Origin: Aspidiotus rigidus
Taxonomy: Eukaryota; Arthropoda; Insecta; Hemiptera; Diaspididae
Reading direction: 5' to 3'
DNA length: 64,000 bases
Assembly (NCBI GenBank): GCA_035079385.1
Contig: JAVHKY010000071.1
Span: 2,358,001 to 2,422,000 of the forward strand
The notes below the pieces were generated by a model that made no database searches, was not told the DNA's origin, and saw only the letters and a list, made by a program, of their open reading frames with translations. Each line of letters starts with the position of its first letter. Position 1 is the first letter of the stretch. Both the position numbers and the translations under genes were made by a program. This document shows, in pieces, positions 19,267-31,523 of this stretch.

Positions 19267-22200
19267 ATGCCCGGTCAAATATGTGCGATTGGTGCATGTA
19301 AAAATAAATGGGAGAAAAATTGTGGGCTATCTTTCTACGTTTTCCCTAAAAATGCCGATTTACGTCGGGCATGGATTTTTCGGACCGGTCGAAAAGATAA
19401 TTTTAATCCCGACACAAGCCGTGTGTGTTCCGTGCATTTCAAGGATGAGGATTTTGAGGGGGATCTGAAGGCGGAGTTGTTGCAGTTGCCTGCTAGACGA
19501 ATACTGAAATCAGAAGGTAGGTTTAGGTAGACGAAATTATCTCAGGGAATTCTTTTGTTGAATATTCATTTTTTTTTTATATTTTGTATACATCTAATGT
19601 AGCAATACCATCCTTGAAACTCACAAAGAAAGACAATGATATCGAACCACGTGTAACAGAAACTGACCGAGAGAAACGAATGGAACGACGGGCATTGCGT
19701 GATATTGTCAATTCGTTATGTATGACTGAGGAGGATAATCCTATAGATTTTCGTAGGGAGGCTTCTACACAGACAGATCCGTGCTCAGGATGCATGTATA
19801 TTGAAGGGAAGTACACTTTTCTTCAAAGCGAACATACTCGTTTGATGGCAGAATATGTTCGAACGGCCGGCAAAGTTGATGGATTGATGAAACAGATCTG
19901 TTCTCTACAGAAAGAGGTAACATATGTGTGCTACATTTGCTTCTTTCCTATTGAGAATAGTGACGAGATATGAGCTTTTTTTTTTGTTTTGTGCTCTATT
20001 CATTTTGGTTGAAAGAGAGATTTTGCAAGAAGAAATCAGAAAATATCGATAGGCCAGCACATCATTCATGAAATATCCTATGGCTTGGAGTCAGCGAGAA
20101 GTCGACGAGCGGGGGGGGGGGGAGTACTTGGGATAATTCAAAAAACATGAGGTTGAAATTTAAAAAGGCTCAAAGATATGATTCTCAAAAGATATTGGGT
20201 AACGCAAACGTTGAGTAAAATTTTTAAGACCTCTCCCTTTTTCTTGAAGGAACGAATAGCTCGTAATGTAGTACACTCATCTCTGTAATATTAATACCGT
20301 TTGTAAAAATTTTGTGGTCATAACTGGAACGTAATTTTAGGTTGAAAAATATCAAAAATTGAGCGAAAATCTTCAAAAAGAGGGAGAAGAGAACACCAAT
20401 GCGTTGAAAGGAGTGTTCAGTACTGCACAAATGGCATTACTATATAAAAAGAAACGGAAAGTAATCTGGTCGTCTGAGGATATATCGGTAGCCTTCTCTA
20501 TCAGGTACCTTAGTATTCGAACGTATTGTTTTCTCCGAGAAAAACTACACTATCCACTACCGGGTTTATCGTCGTTGCGAAGATGGGCATCGAACTTGGA
20601 GCTTAATAGTGGAGTTATTCTCCAAATGTTTCACTTTTTGAAAGCAGCTGGCGAGAAAAGAGAGGCATATGAAAAAGTGACGGTGTTGTCATACGATGAG
20701 ATGAAAATTTCGACTCTGTACGAATATAGCAAGAAATACGATCAGGTCATTGGTCCTCACAAGCAAGTGCAGACTTTGATGGCGAGAGGGTTATTTGATT
20801 CATGGAAACAGCCTTTATTTGTAGCTTTCGATTGCAAGATGACGAAAAGAATTCTTGAAGATATAATTACTCGATTACACAATATTGAATACGATGTAGT
20901 TGCTTGTGTTTCTGGTTGTGGAGGAGGCAATATTGGTTTATGGTCTTCCCTCGGAGTGAATACTGAAAATACTTTTTTTCCACATCCTGTATCTAGAGAT
21001 CCTATTTACATGTTTCCTGATGCTCCTCATCTTCTAAAACTAATCCGAAATTGGCTCTTGGATACTGGCTTTGTCTTACCAGATGGTAAATTTGCGAATC
21101 AAACTTCATTACGAAAGCTGATAGGATCGAACACTTCTGAAGTGAGTGCTATCTATAAAATCACATCCGAACATGTGAATGTGGTCAAAAGTCGTCGACA
21201 GAATGTTCGTTTGGCAGCTGAATTGCTATCCAGAACCACTGCAATCGCTTTGAAACATCATAATCTATGTGTATCGCAAGATTTTACAGCTGATTTCATT
21301 CTTCAAGTGAGTACTACGTCAAAAATTTTCATACAAACGTCTGATCTGTCTTGAATTGTGTTGTAGGTATTTGGCTTAAGGTGCGAGAAAGACAGTTCAA
21401 AATTGACTTAAGGTGCTGGTGAAAATCTCATGGCGTTCTCAAAGTTCTAGAATTTTTCTAAGTGTCGACTTTGGTTTCTGACAATGTTGCAGGTGAACAA
21501 CTGGTTCGACGTCATGAATTCACGCACCACTTCTGAGAGCATTTCTTACAAGCGACCATACGGTCTCCATGAAGAAGAACAAAACAAAATTTTAGATAGC
21601 TTCTTACATACTGTCGAAAATATGAGATGTGTAGGGAAAAATTCGATACAAACTTTTCAAAAAGGAGTTATTATCTCAATTAAGTCGATTAAAGCGCTAA
21701 GAGCTCATGTTTTGGAGAAATACAAGATGTGTTACATAATGACGTATAAGCTGAACCAAGACTGCTTAGAAAACTTCTTTTCTCAGATTCGTGGCTCAGG
21801 TGGTCCTCATGAACACCCTTCCCCTTTGAACTTTTTTGGAAGAGTAAAACTGATTATTCTGGGGAAAAATTCAAGCTTTTTACACGAAAATAAAAACACA
21901 AGTGACGTGGAAGAAAGTGAGTACGTGACTGCGAACTTACTGAAGGTTGCTCACATTGATCCGGTCAGTCCGGGAGAAAATATCATGACTGACGATGAAG
22001 AAGACCAAATTTGCGCTATCGAAACACCACAATCAGCTGCTCAAGTGTTATCAGCTGACTTGGAAGATGATGGATTGGAATATCTGGCTGGGTACATCGC
22101 GTTTAGATTTAAAGATAAATATAGTCTAGGTTCACATAGCTATAAAAAGAAATTCAGCTCCACTGTTCCATCATGGGTCCAACATCTCTCTTTCGGCGGT

Positions 22201-22485
22201 CTCCTAATGCCTAATAGCGACTGGTTCGACGAAGTTCAAAAAATGAACTCCTTCTTCAAGAGTTTTCATCCGCAAGATTCATTTCAGAGAATCAAAAATA
22301 TAACTGAGAAGGCTTCGAAAGACTATATTTTATCTACGCACACGGCTTTTTCTCAAGATGTTATTTCTTTTTTCTTTAAAATACGTCTTTTCATAAGAAT
22401 TAGATACTTGAATCTTAGATTACAACTGAAGAAGTTAGATCAACCAAAGAGAACGGCTAAAAAATTAAAAAAGACTACTTCGTGA
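19267..22485 (+). CDS. P-element transposase (THAP domain, 4 exons)
   Basis: Exons 19267-19516, 19603-19916, 20341-21306 and 21493-22485 have GT-AG borders and join in frame to 840 residues, close to THAP9-type length. The THAP zinc finger occupies residues 1-85 (C6, C11, then VCSVHF giving Cys and His; the AVPT-like AIPSL follows). A heptad-like helical segment lies near residues 100-190. The HTH region contains FSTAQMALL and PLPGLSSLRRWAS. Candidate catalytic residues are D in LSYDEMKI, D in FPDAPHLLKLIRN and E in DCLENFFSQIR. The start ATG gives MPGQICAIGAC, the usual THAP opening. No stop or frameshift was found, so it is either a recently active element or a retained gene. The function would be cut-and-paste transposition in the nucleus. 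Confidence 0.85.
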
Positions 22486-22824
22486 GCCTTATTCGTTCTC
22501 CCGTCATATAATTACCTATATTTATATATCGATACTTGTCTTACGGCGCATGTTTATTATTTCTCATCTACGTTATTACATTTGATAAAAACGAGTCTTC
22601 CTATATATTCAATAATTCATACTTGAATACTTGAAATTTATAACATAAATTAAGAAGAATACTTCTGTCTCTTTGTCGCTGAATAGTGTGGTATAGTGCC
22701 GTATAAAAACATTACCGTTTGAATTACGCGCCAATGCAAGGAAACGAGTGACATAATCTGCAGGTAACGAATCACAGCGTAGTAGCGTTGAATGAGCAGA
22801 CCTATACGTATTCTAAAGATCTTG

Positions 22825-23693
22825 GGTAGTATAGGAGAAAAGTGACGGAAGAAAAAGGAATAAGGCGCGGAGAGATAGGATGTTAGAAACTGGATTGAAA
22901 TACACGCAGAAAGGAAAGCGAAAGTGGAAGTTTTTATCTCGATATAACGACAAACGTAGGCCGCTGATGACATCGAACGGGCAAACGAAGATGAACACAC
23001 TCGCTTCACTGTTCGGTAAAAAGCCGTTATTTCTCACTCTGATGATTAAAGAATAGTAGATTTCTATACAAGTTGGAAAAGTAAGCAATTGCAACGAGTC
23101 GCAATCGCCTACTTTTCCAATGTGTATAGAACGCAATTTTTTCTATTACTACGTGCGAGAAAACGAAATAGTGAAGAAATGAAATTTTCCCCACTGTAGG
23201 GCAATCACCAGTTTTGCCAACGCTTTTCACTTAAGAAAGAGCGCGCTTTCGTAGCACGTATTTGGAAAAATAAAATTTCTTTCTGATCGTTGATTTTGAT
23301 ATACATATGTCAATTCAACTTTGTACGGCCGATGAGTTTCTCATCACTACCGAGTACCGTTATTTACAACTGTCCTACTGTACCTATACCCTTTTTCTCT
23401 ATCAAAAATATCAAATTGTACTCATCAGTTTGAGAAAGTCTTGGGAACCTCCTGAATGATTTTCACGTCAGACCAGATAGTAAGAGCCTAACGTTACCAA
23501 AAATTCGGTCATATTTGAGCACTAAATTGAATTTCAGTAACTGAAATTTTCCAGAATAGTAATACCTAAGTCTAGATATGGAAAAATACGAAAGAAGTCA
23601 TCTATATTTCTTTTATATACACATTACAAAAATTCAATATTAGCGCGCCAATTTTTATAGCCTATTACCTTAAATTCCTCAACACTTTAATCA
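22825..23693. other. Spacer between P element and C1QBP 3' end
   Basis: Contains a small foldback at about 23060-23130 (CTATACAAGTTGGAAAAGTA paired with TACTTTTCCAATGTGTATAG). Probably includes the C1QBP 3' untranslated region at its right edge. No gene seen. Confidence 0.45.
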
Positions 23694-26600
23694 TCATTTC
23701 GAAGTAAAATCCTTCAATGCTCTCAATAGAGATATGTATGAAGTTTGTTCATAGGCGGTACTCAAATCCGACAACTTCACAGCGAATTCATTTGTAATTC
23801 CTTTCGAATTTAATAAATTCATCAACAGATCGTACAGATACTGAAAATAGAAATAGAAAGATTGAGTTAGTCATAACTAGAATGATTACGTGTTCTGTGT
23901 AATAGTCCAGTCATATTAGGAAATAGGGTGTGAATAAATATGGGACAGCTGAAATTCGGGATACATATTATGTAAAGATACGCTATGCGCCCATTCAATC
24001 ATCTTCTTCGTAGGAACTCTGAATTAATCCATGGATATCACAAAGCTTTTTCTATTCATGAATGATGAGGTATTCTACCACGACAATCAAACAACGTAAT
24101 ATAGAATATTACAGACTATGAGTAATGATTAGTCATCGTGGTCACTCTATCTTTTTAGGGTTCTTGTTTCATTTAGTTTATCTTCAGTTATGCAGAACTC
24201 CTCTCACGACGTTAATATTTTATTCTTAAAACATTTCATGTTACGTCTATCGTCAAACTTATTATTTTAAAACGCTGTTAACAAACTTTAGTTTTTGATT
24301 CCATTTAATAAATGAAATCGTTAATGTGATCCGTTTTTTTTTTTTTTTTTTTTTTTTTTTTCCATTAAGAAGAATTGCGTAAAGACTTACACAACCTACT
24401 AAAAGTTACACTCAATCTGACGTGCGCATTGTCCCCAGGAAGCATAAAAGTGCGGTCCAGATTGTTTTGTGATTTTTATGATGAATATTAGTTTTTAGAG
24501 AAAAAAAAGAGAAAAGTCAAGAGACCAAAATTGTAGAGCGTCAAAAAATAAATCAATAATGTTCTATTAAAAATTTCCGCGCAATGCTCCATTTTTGAAT
24601 AAATGAAGGATGAAAGTTGAATAGTCGCAAAAGTATAGACACCTAGAAGAGACAAGATAGCAAACTCATCCGCCATGTTGGTTATTGCGTTTAGTTTTCA
24701 AAAAGATCGCCTCCCAACATTACCCTGTATAGTATATAGGATCGGCGCTGCTTTCACAGTACGGCAGCTTTCAACATTGCTGCTTATGAAGCATACTTGT
24801 TTTTTGCAAATATCTCAGAAAATACATTTCAAATCTAAAAAATGATAAGAACAGAATTTATCTGTCTTTTAATTTTCTATCAAACGATACTATTTTCAGA
24901 ATTTTACAAGAACATTTTGGGAAAAAATGTAGAATTGATTCCATAAAGTAGGAAATTATAGGAGGAACAAATTTCATTCCCATCAATTTTTAATATTGGG
25001 CAATAATTTTTCAGAAAATATGGAAAAAAGGGTTCAACCCTATAAGAAATAATGCTATAATACTAAAATAGGCCGTGAACTGGACCTGGTTAGCGTGCGG
25101 CTGCAGGCGCAACAAGAATGCAGTGGACTAGTTTTCAACGTTCGCGTATTGTAACTTAAAAGTAAAGCATGATAATGCTTGTCACCAGCAATGCGAGATG
25201 ACGGGAACGTCACCCCGCTCTTAATTAAGATATAGATATTTGGACTGGTCATATTGCAAGTACACCAGCATCAACAATTTCTTCAATGTAATTCTCATAG
25301 GAAACGAAAAATTGCTCTGATTTAATTGAAAACCAAGTCATCTTACAGGAAATTTTACGCTCTTTCAATTTGATTCTTTGAATTTTTTTCTTCAAAATCC
25401 CTGTTTTGAGTAATTTGAAGAAAACTTGAAAATCCCCATATACCTACGTGTTACAGATATTACTTCGCAACCTACTCCGCTTATCAATTTTCTTGAATCG
25501 ACGCCAATCTACGCTGAGGCACCTACAATATCCCCGTCCGTACTGCTGACCACCAAAATTAGTGATTCTTTTCTTCCAATAGTGTGTTCCAAATAAGAGT
25601 GCGCAAAATTGATAACAGCATCGTTGACAGAGCGGTAAAGGGAGAACTCTCTTAGTCTATGAAAGATTGATTCTTTCTTTTTCCCTGCGCCATCAAACGC
25701 TGTTATCAATATTTTGCGCTCTCTTATACGGAACGACAGTACGGAACGCACTATAATTGCGAAATCATTGCTGGCCACCAAACTTGAGATTTTTTTCTTT
25801 CTGATTTCTAAATCATTGTTATCAATTAGTTCTCGATCTGTAAATCATTTATTTATCGTGAGTCAATAATGTCATTACAAAAGTGTATCCTTTGCAACGG
25901 GTCATTTTCTGGTAGTAATGCAGCTGAAATCGGAGGTATAGGGTTGTGCGATATCATAGCATCTAGTAAGGAAGAAATGATGAAAAATGGAGGACGCTAG
26001 AGAATATAACGTTTATTGTGTGTGTTCATCCAACTCGTCAAAAAAATTATACGCATCCAATCGAAATAAAAAAAAGTGAAAGGAAATGCTGGAGCCGAGA
26101 AGTCTGCGAGAAGAAAAGCGCTATCAACTCCAAAAAAAAAAAAAGAAAAAATTCTACAAATACAGCGTGACCTATTCGATTTTCATAACGCTTGCCTATT
26201 ACTTGAAACTGAAGCATCATACATTATAAATTATAATGGGTAGGTGATACTCGCGTCCACTTGCGTCGTGGGTGACAAGCGTAATATCATGCGTTACTTT
26301 CACATCTATTCAACTCTCATCCCTCATTCATTCGAAAATGAAGCATCATACGGAAATTTTTAATAGGACATCATTTATGTATATTTAGCGCTCTACAATT
26401 TATGACTCTCGAGTTTTTTTTTTCTTTCAAAAAACCGATATTCACCATAAAAATTACGAAAAAACTATCTGGACCACACTTTCTTACCGCTTGCGAACAA
26501 TGCGCACCTCATATCGAGTGTAATCTTTAGTAAGGTGTACAAGGTGATAAATGATATACAGTAAAACCTGCCTATAGTGTACTTGTGTATAGTGGAAAAC

Positions 26601-29600
26601 CTATCACTGTGGAAGGAAATAGCTTGGTCCTTGGGAAAACCTGTCTATTTCAATGTATAATCTGAAAAATCTGTCTGACGTGGAAGTGGAACACGGAATT
26701 TCACAAAAATTTGTCTATGGTGGAATTTTTCCGAGGTATGTGGTGTATGTTCATACATGCTAAACCGCTCTCAACAATACATTGTGTGCAGGTGTATGGT
26801 TGTACGGTATCTTCTTATCTGTATTCTTCGCTTCAAATGCATCTTCATTAATGTTCTTCACTGATACAATTCACATTTTCTTCAGTCTACTATGTCTCGT
26901 CCTAAAGACTTACAATGATGCAGTTCCGCCAACTTTTTGAAAAAGAAGTTCTTAAACATGAATCTACACATACAACTCAAAGTACTCTGGATAAATTTTT
27001 CACTCGTTAAACCACAATTGTTGACTTTTTCAATTGAAAAATGTCCTGAAGTACTCGTACAGTATAACTCACATATTTTAGATTTTTTTTCTGTACTTAT
27101 CTAATGTGGAAAACCTGTCACTGTGGAAATTTTTCAGGTGACCGCTCAGATTCCACATTACACAGGTTTCACTATATATGCGATATTTCAACTGTCTCCT
27201 GTTAATTCCATGCTTACACATTTTTTTCACCTAATAAGACTGGACCTACAAGCGAAAAACGTGACAGTTTCGCGGTAGAAGTTATCTTCCTTCAAATCGC
27301 GTCAATTTTTCTTTTTTAAAATGATCTACTTAAAAAGACGAATCTAAAAATTTACCGTATATATTTACTGAGAAGACGGATTCTTTCTTTTTTTGGCAGA
27401 GAAATCGTCGAAAGAAAATGCGCGATAACACGAGAAAAGGCTACATAATACAATTTGGATCGCGGTACAACGCGCGCGACGAGCAGTATTGCTGAGTGAA
27501 ACGTTGTGTGCTGTGATCGAAACATAAAAATAAGGATTTTCTAGATTCTCCGAAATTTCGATTTTTTCATCAATTTTTTCTCTTTTTTTCAAGTCATAAG
27601 GCAGGCTCAGTGCTGTGCCTCCACCCATCGTTCTTGCAATCAGCTGAACCAAAAATGAAAGGACGCAATCTCCAAAACCGTCCCGATTAAAAAATAAGAA
27701 ACATTGGAAAACGTAAACAAATCCCATTCATGAATGTTACAAACTCATAATGAACTCAACAACTTTTTTCAGCGGGGGGAAGGGCGCAGTTCCTGAGCCT
27801 GCCAAACAGAAAAAAAAATCCAAAAGAAGAAGAGTGTTTGAATAAGTCACTTGGACCGCGACTCGTATTATCATGTTAGATTGTTCTCTTGTTATCGCGG
27901 TACTTTTTTTTCGACAATTTCTCTCCAAAACAATAATCGTTGACTCAGCAAATGTATGTGGTATATTTTTGGTATCGTCTTTTTATGTAAATTTTTGAAA
28001 AAAAAAGTTGACACGATTAGAAGGGAGTCAGATTCTACCGCGTAACCGCGTAAAGATTAACGAACAAGGGGACCCATTACTCACGAACAGAAAAAGTAAT
28101 TAAAAAATAGTAATTCCATGTACAGAAGTTCACACGAGAAAAGATGTGTGCTCTAAATGATAGATTGTATGAATAGACTTGTTTTCAAACGAATTATGAG
28201 TACGAATTGTAAGAACTAATGAGGGGATTTTGCTAATCTTGCAAACAGCATCGTTGTGAAACAAATTATGAAAACGCCATTTGATCTTTTCAGCGTTAAT
28301 TCTGGGATACCTTTGGGGCTGAGCATTCACGTGAACAGAACAATATTCAGTTGAAAAACATTCTAACCGGTCACAATTATCGAAATGTAGATAATGATTT
28401 GAAACTTTTTGATATTAATAGTCCCACAAAATAAGATTATTTTTCCCAAAGAGTATAAAATATTGATGAAGACATTTGAAAAAAACCAAAATAAGTTTGA
28501 TGTTTTTGATACTCAGTCAATACGTTGGTCTCTAACTGAATTTATGATGACTGTAGAGTGTCTTCTACACGATCAATTAAACTAACAATATTGTCATGAA
28601 ACAGTTATTGACCGTTCAGAACGCGTTCCAGTTTTAGAAGAACACGTATCCTTGGATAATGTTCTAGTGCTCTAGCTTGAACAGTGAGGGTGAGAACGTT
28701 TTATCGAAGTCAAGAGATTGAATAGAACCTGAAAACACGAGAGAAAATTGTCAAGGCGCTCAGTCTGCTCTCAATTCAAGGGTGACCTGTAGACGAAAAT
28801 AGACGGCCACATGTATTAAATAGGAAAATACTATACTATTTGGAGACGAACAGACTGTTTGTTGATCGAGTTTAGAGCTGTCTGTATAATGGTGTCTCCA
28901 CCAACACTTAGATAAGAACTTTGATAGGTCGAGTGCCTCACGCTTAGATGCCAGACGCACCGTCGGCGGGTAATTCCTTTTTATATAAGATATATGAACT
29001 TACTTTTAATAAATTTCATTCAGTCCCGATATTCTTTACAAATCTTTCCTTGATTTTCATTTGTACAATCTTCACAAATTCAATGTTTTTTTGGCAACAC
29101 GATGATAAATATGATCTTAAAATCATACTACCAAATGAACTACCTCTTTATTCACAAGAGCTTTTAAGTGCCTTTTAGAATGTTATCAGACGAGACAATA
29201 ACTTATTTTCGTCTACGTATATTTATTAATATAACTCAAAATGAACTCACAGCATCTAAAATTTCGCCAGCAATACTATATGCTTTTTCCGAGTACTCTC
29301 CCGAGTATAATGTCACTTCATCGATTACAAAAACGTCATCTGAACCATCTGAAATGATGACTGCGACTGAAAATAAGCTACACTAGGTTGATAGTAGATA
29401 TAACTTCATAATATGAGTTACCTTCATTTACGCTTTCGATATTACCATCAACAAATTCACACGAAAATCCCAAAGTAGTATCACCTCTTTTAATATCAAT
29501 ATCAAAATCTGGTTTAGATCGAAGTTCTGGTGCTTCATTAGCAGCATGCGTATTTTCATCGAATTCATCGTCTTCTGACTGGACTGAACGATTAATGTTG

Positions 29601-30274
29601 AAATTAATTTCTATGCTGAAGGGGGGAATAGACACAATTATTGAGGAGTTGGTCTCGAAGAAACATGAACGATAATTGTTATCGAACTAGATAATAATTA
29701 CATTTCATTATCACTAGTTTTAGTCAATGTAACTTCAGAACCATCCAATTTTACTTCAAAATCATCAATTTTGGATGGAATGGTTTTCGTCCCCATCAAC
29801 TCCTTTTCCGAAGTTATTTCTTGTTCTAAAAATTTTGTCAACTGAATGACTACGTCATCTAAAAAACAGCAAACAGGCGAGAAACAGTCAAAAATTGTTT
29901 ACAACAAGGCGTGCTAAGCCCTATGATGAAAGATATATGTCAAAAATTTCAGAAAATTAATAACAGGCGGTATGATTCTCATCTCAAATAAATGACTTAC
30001 TACTCTCCTTACTGTAACTTTGAACATTACTACGACATGAAACCACTGATTTAGAAGTCAAGTTCACGGATACTTCACGAGAGAAATTTCCAAGGGTGTT
30101 AAAAGGCCGGCTCATGTTAAATTTGTTTTTCACGCTTTTACATAATACACCAAGTAAACTGCAATTTTGTAGTTTAAACGAACTTCTAATAACTTTGTTC
30201 ATCATTACGAAATTATTATTCAAATTGGTACTACAATTCTTCGTGCTACGAACCGTAGAAAAATTTATGATCAA
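23694..30274 (-). CDS. C1QBP: C1QBP / p32 (MAM33 family), mitochondrial matrix protein
   Basis: Five exons on the minus strand: 30274-30001, 29858-29702, 29615-29422, 29366-29251, 23840-23694. Phases join to 295 residues, near the family's usual 280. The first exon encodes a basic, Ser/Asn-rich leader with no acidic stretch, fitting a mitochondrial transit peptide. The next exons give the family landmarks: FLEQEIT..ELMGTKTIPSKIDDFEVKLDG, then INFNINRS followed by an acidic loop, then PELRSKPDFDIDIKRGDT. The last exon is YLYDLLMNLLNSKGIT through to LRALKDFTSK. p32 forms a doughnut-shaped acidic trimer that supports mitochondrial translation. An internal ATG (residue 24, MMNKVIRSS) is another possible start. 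The last intron is 5.4 kb and TE-filled. Confidence 0.88.
23841..25499. other. C1QBP intron 4, unassigned part
   Basis: Non-coding intron. A pure T run lies at about 24333-24360. No element ends are recognised. Confidence 0.5.
25500..25800. repeat. Foldback element in C1QBP intron
   Basis: GCGCAAAATTGATAACAGC near 25590 and its inverted counterpart near 25690-25720 pair, and the outer arms (CTGACCACCAAAATT / CTGGCCACCAAACTT inverted) continue the match. The 90-residue minus frame here lies entirely in the foldback and is not a gene. Confidence 0.55.
26559..27173 (+). mobile_element. Internally deleted pogo/Tigger-like element
   Basis: Left end CAGTAAAACCTGCCTATAGT is preceded by TA; the right end is the inverted AGTGAAACCTGTGTAATG next to TATA. 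The words GTGGAAAACCTGTCACTGTG recur near both ends. Inside, at 26915-27009, an open frame ends TQSTLDKFFTR, a Q-x-x-L-x-x-F-F PCNA-interaction box as found at the C-terminus of some pogo-type transposases. The rest of the transposase is missing. Confidence 0.7.
27390..27925. repeat. TIR/foldback element in C1QBP intron
   Basis: GAGAAATCGTCGAAAGAAAA followed by CGCGATAACACGAG at the left is matched, inverted, by GAGAAATTGTCGAAAAAAAA and CGCGATAACAAGAG at the right. The arms reach about 85 bp with mismatches. The minus frame of 120 residues at 27365-27727 crosses one arm and is not convincing. Confidence 0.55.
27926..29250. other. C1QBP intron 4, unassigned part
   Basis: AT-rich, no coding signal or element ends recognised. 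The plus frame at 28948-29178 has no known product. Confidence 0.45.
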
Positions 30275-30497
30275 GTTTATATTAATAAAATATTAATTTA
30301 GTAAATTTTAGTATAGATTATTGCATGCGGTCTTCCCTTCAGCGGGTCCAAGGAACAAGCGTGTTATAGATAATATCTGCTGGATTTTTATTAATATTTT
30401 GTACTCTGCGGCACGTCTGCGGCGTATGTGAGCTCCGCCAGGAGCGCTACCGAGCATAACTTTTTACGTGGATGAAAAGTTTAAAAACAATAAAATA
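30275..30497. other. Region upstream of C1QBP
   Basis: Holds the presumed promoter and 5' untranslated region of C1QBP on the minus strand. No specific motif can be supported. Confidence 0.35.
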
Positions 30498-31367
30498 TTA
30501 AGGGTATGCTCTACACAGGAAAAAAAGGAATAAATATAGAAGAATATAGGTTCCAAGGCGACTAATTACTGTCCACGAAATGAACCAATTGTTATGAAAT
30601 CTTTTGAAGTGTTAGATGAGTGTTTGAGACTGGTCTAAAATTAATTCAGAACTCGTAATATTATTTAGAATTCTTGTTATCAACTATCGAAAAAGCTCAA
30701 AATCACGGTATAAGATGAAGAGGTAATGACACAACGCTAAAATCGTGTCCGCAGTTTTGAAGTTGTACGTACAAACTTCCGCTAGGTTTGCAGCGAACAC
30801 TCGGGCTGTTTCCCGGTTCCTTCTACACCCCACCTGCGCCGAGACGTTACCGTTGGTACCCTAGTATTGACGAAATTTCCAAGGATTATAAAAAATCCAA
30901 GAATTTACTTAGAAGGGTGATTCTTTCAAAATTTTATTTTTATGCCAAATATGAAATGCATCGGCTGATTCCTGATCCTGCAATAAATTTTTGAAAGTAG
31001 CGGCGTTCCCATAAGACTCTGTACATTACCCATCACTTTCATCACGAGCGCTGCGCTCGGAATGTTCAGAACTACTACAAAATCACGGACAGCGTTTATC
31101 ACAGTCAGAATATGTTCGTGTCACTACCTCTTCATCTTATACCATGCTCAAAATGTACCACTTTCTGATCGTCAATAACAAGAGTTCTAAATAATATTAG
31201 GAGTTCTGAATTAATTTTAGACCTGTATCAAACACTCATCCAACATTTTGTAAGATTTCATAACAATTGGTTCATTTTGTGGACAGTAATTAGTCGCCTC
31301 GGAACCTATATTTTCGTATATTTACCTGATTTTACGCCTATTTTTTCTGTGTAGAGCATACCCTTAA
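30498..31367. mobile_element. Long foldback element split at its centre by a MITE
   Basis: Arms of about 200 bp (30498-30700 and 31155-31367) are inverted copies with scattered mismatches. They start TTAAGGGTATGCTCTACACA and continue through GGTTCC(A/G)AGGCGACTAATTA. The sequence next to the ends allows TTAA or TA target duplication. MITE family A copy 3 sits exactly between the arms. Confidence 0.75.
30704..31146. mobile_element. MITE family A, copy 3 (reverse orientation)
   Basis: 443 bp with family A ends, the right end reading ACCATG instead of ACCGTG. Perfect 8-bp direct repeat CTCAAAAT (30696-30703 and 31147-31154). Confidence 0.88.
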
Positions 31368-31523
31368 AATATGATATCTTATTGGGGTTTAAACCTGCAC
31401 TAGATGGCGCTGCAGAATTACCTGCGCGGGTGAAATTGAGGATAGTTTTAAACGGAAATACTGTCAACTTCAAGAGGACAAAAATCATGGAAAATCGTTC
31501 CATGTAGTTGAATTGATTATAAT

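Larger units (their letters stand above)
18376..22824 (+). mobile_element. P-element-like DNA transposon, apparently complete
   Basis: Perfect 40-bp inverted repeats lie at 18376-18415 and 22785-22824, beginning CAAGATCTTTAGAATACG. They flank a four-exon THAP transposase (19267-22485). P elements have CA-type ends and 8-bp duplications; no clear 8-bp duplication is visible beside these repeats (AGGAGAA occurs near both sides), so they may be slightly subterminal. The 5' leader carries MITE family A copy 2. Confidence 0.8.

Noticed and set aside
22650..23009. 119-residue minus-strand frame downstream of the P element
   Set aside because: It spans the right 40-bp P-element inverted repeat and unrelated flank, with no recognisable domain.
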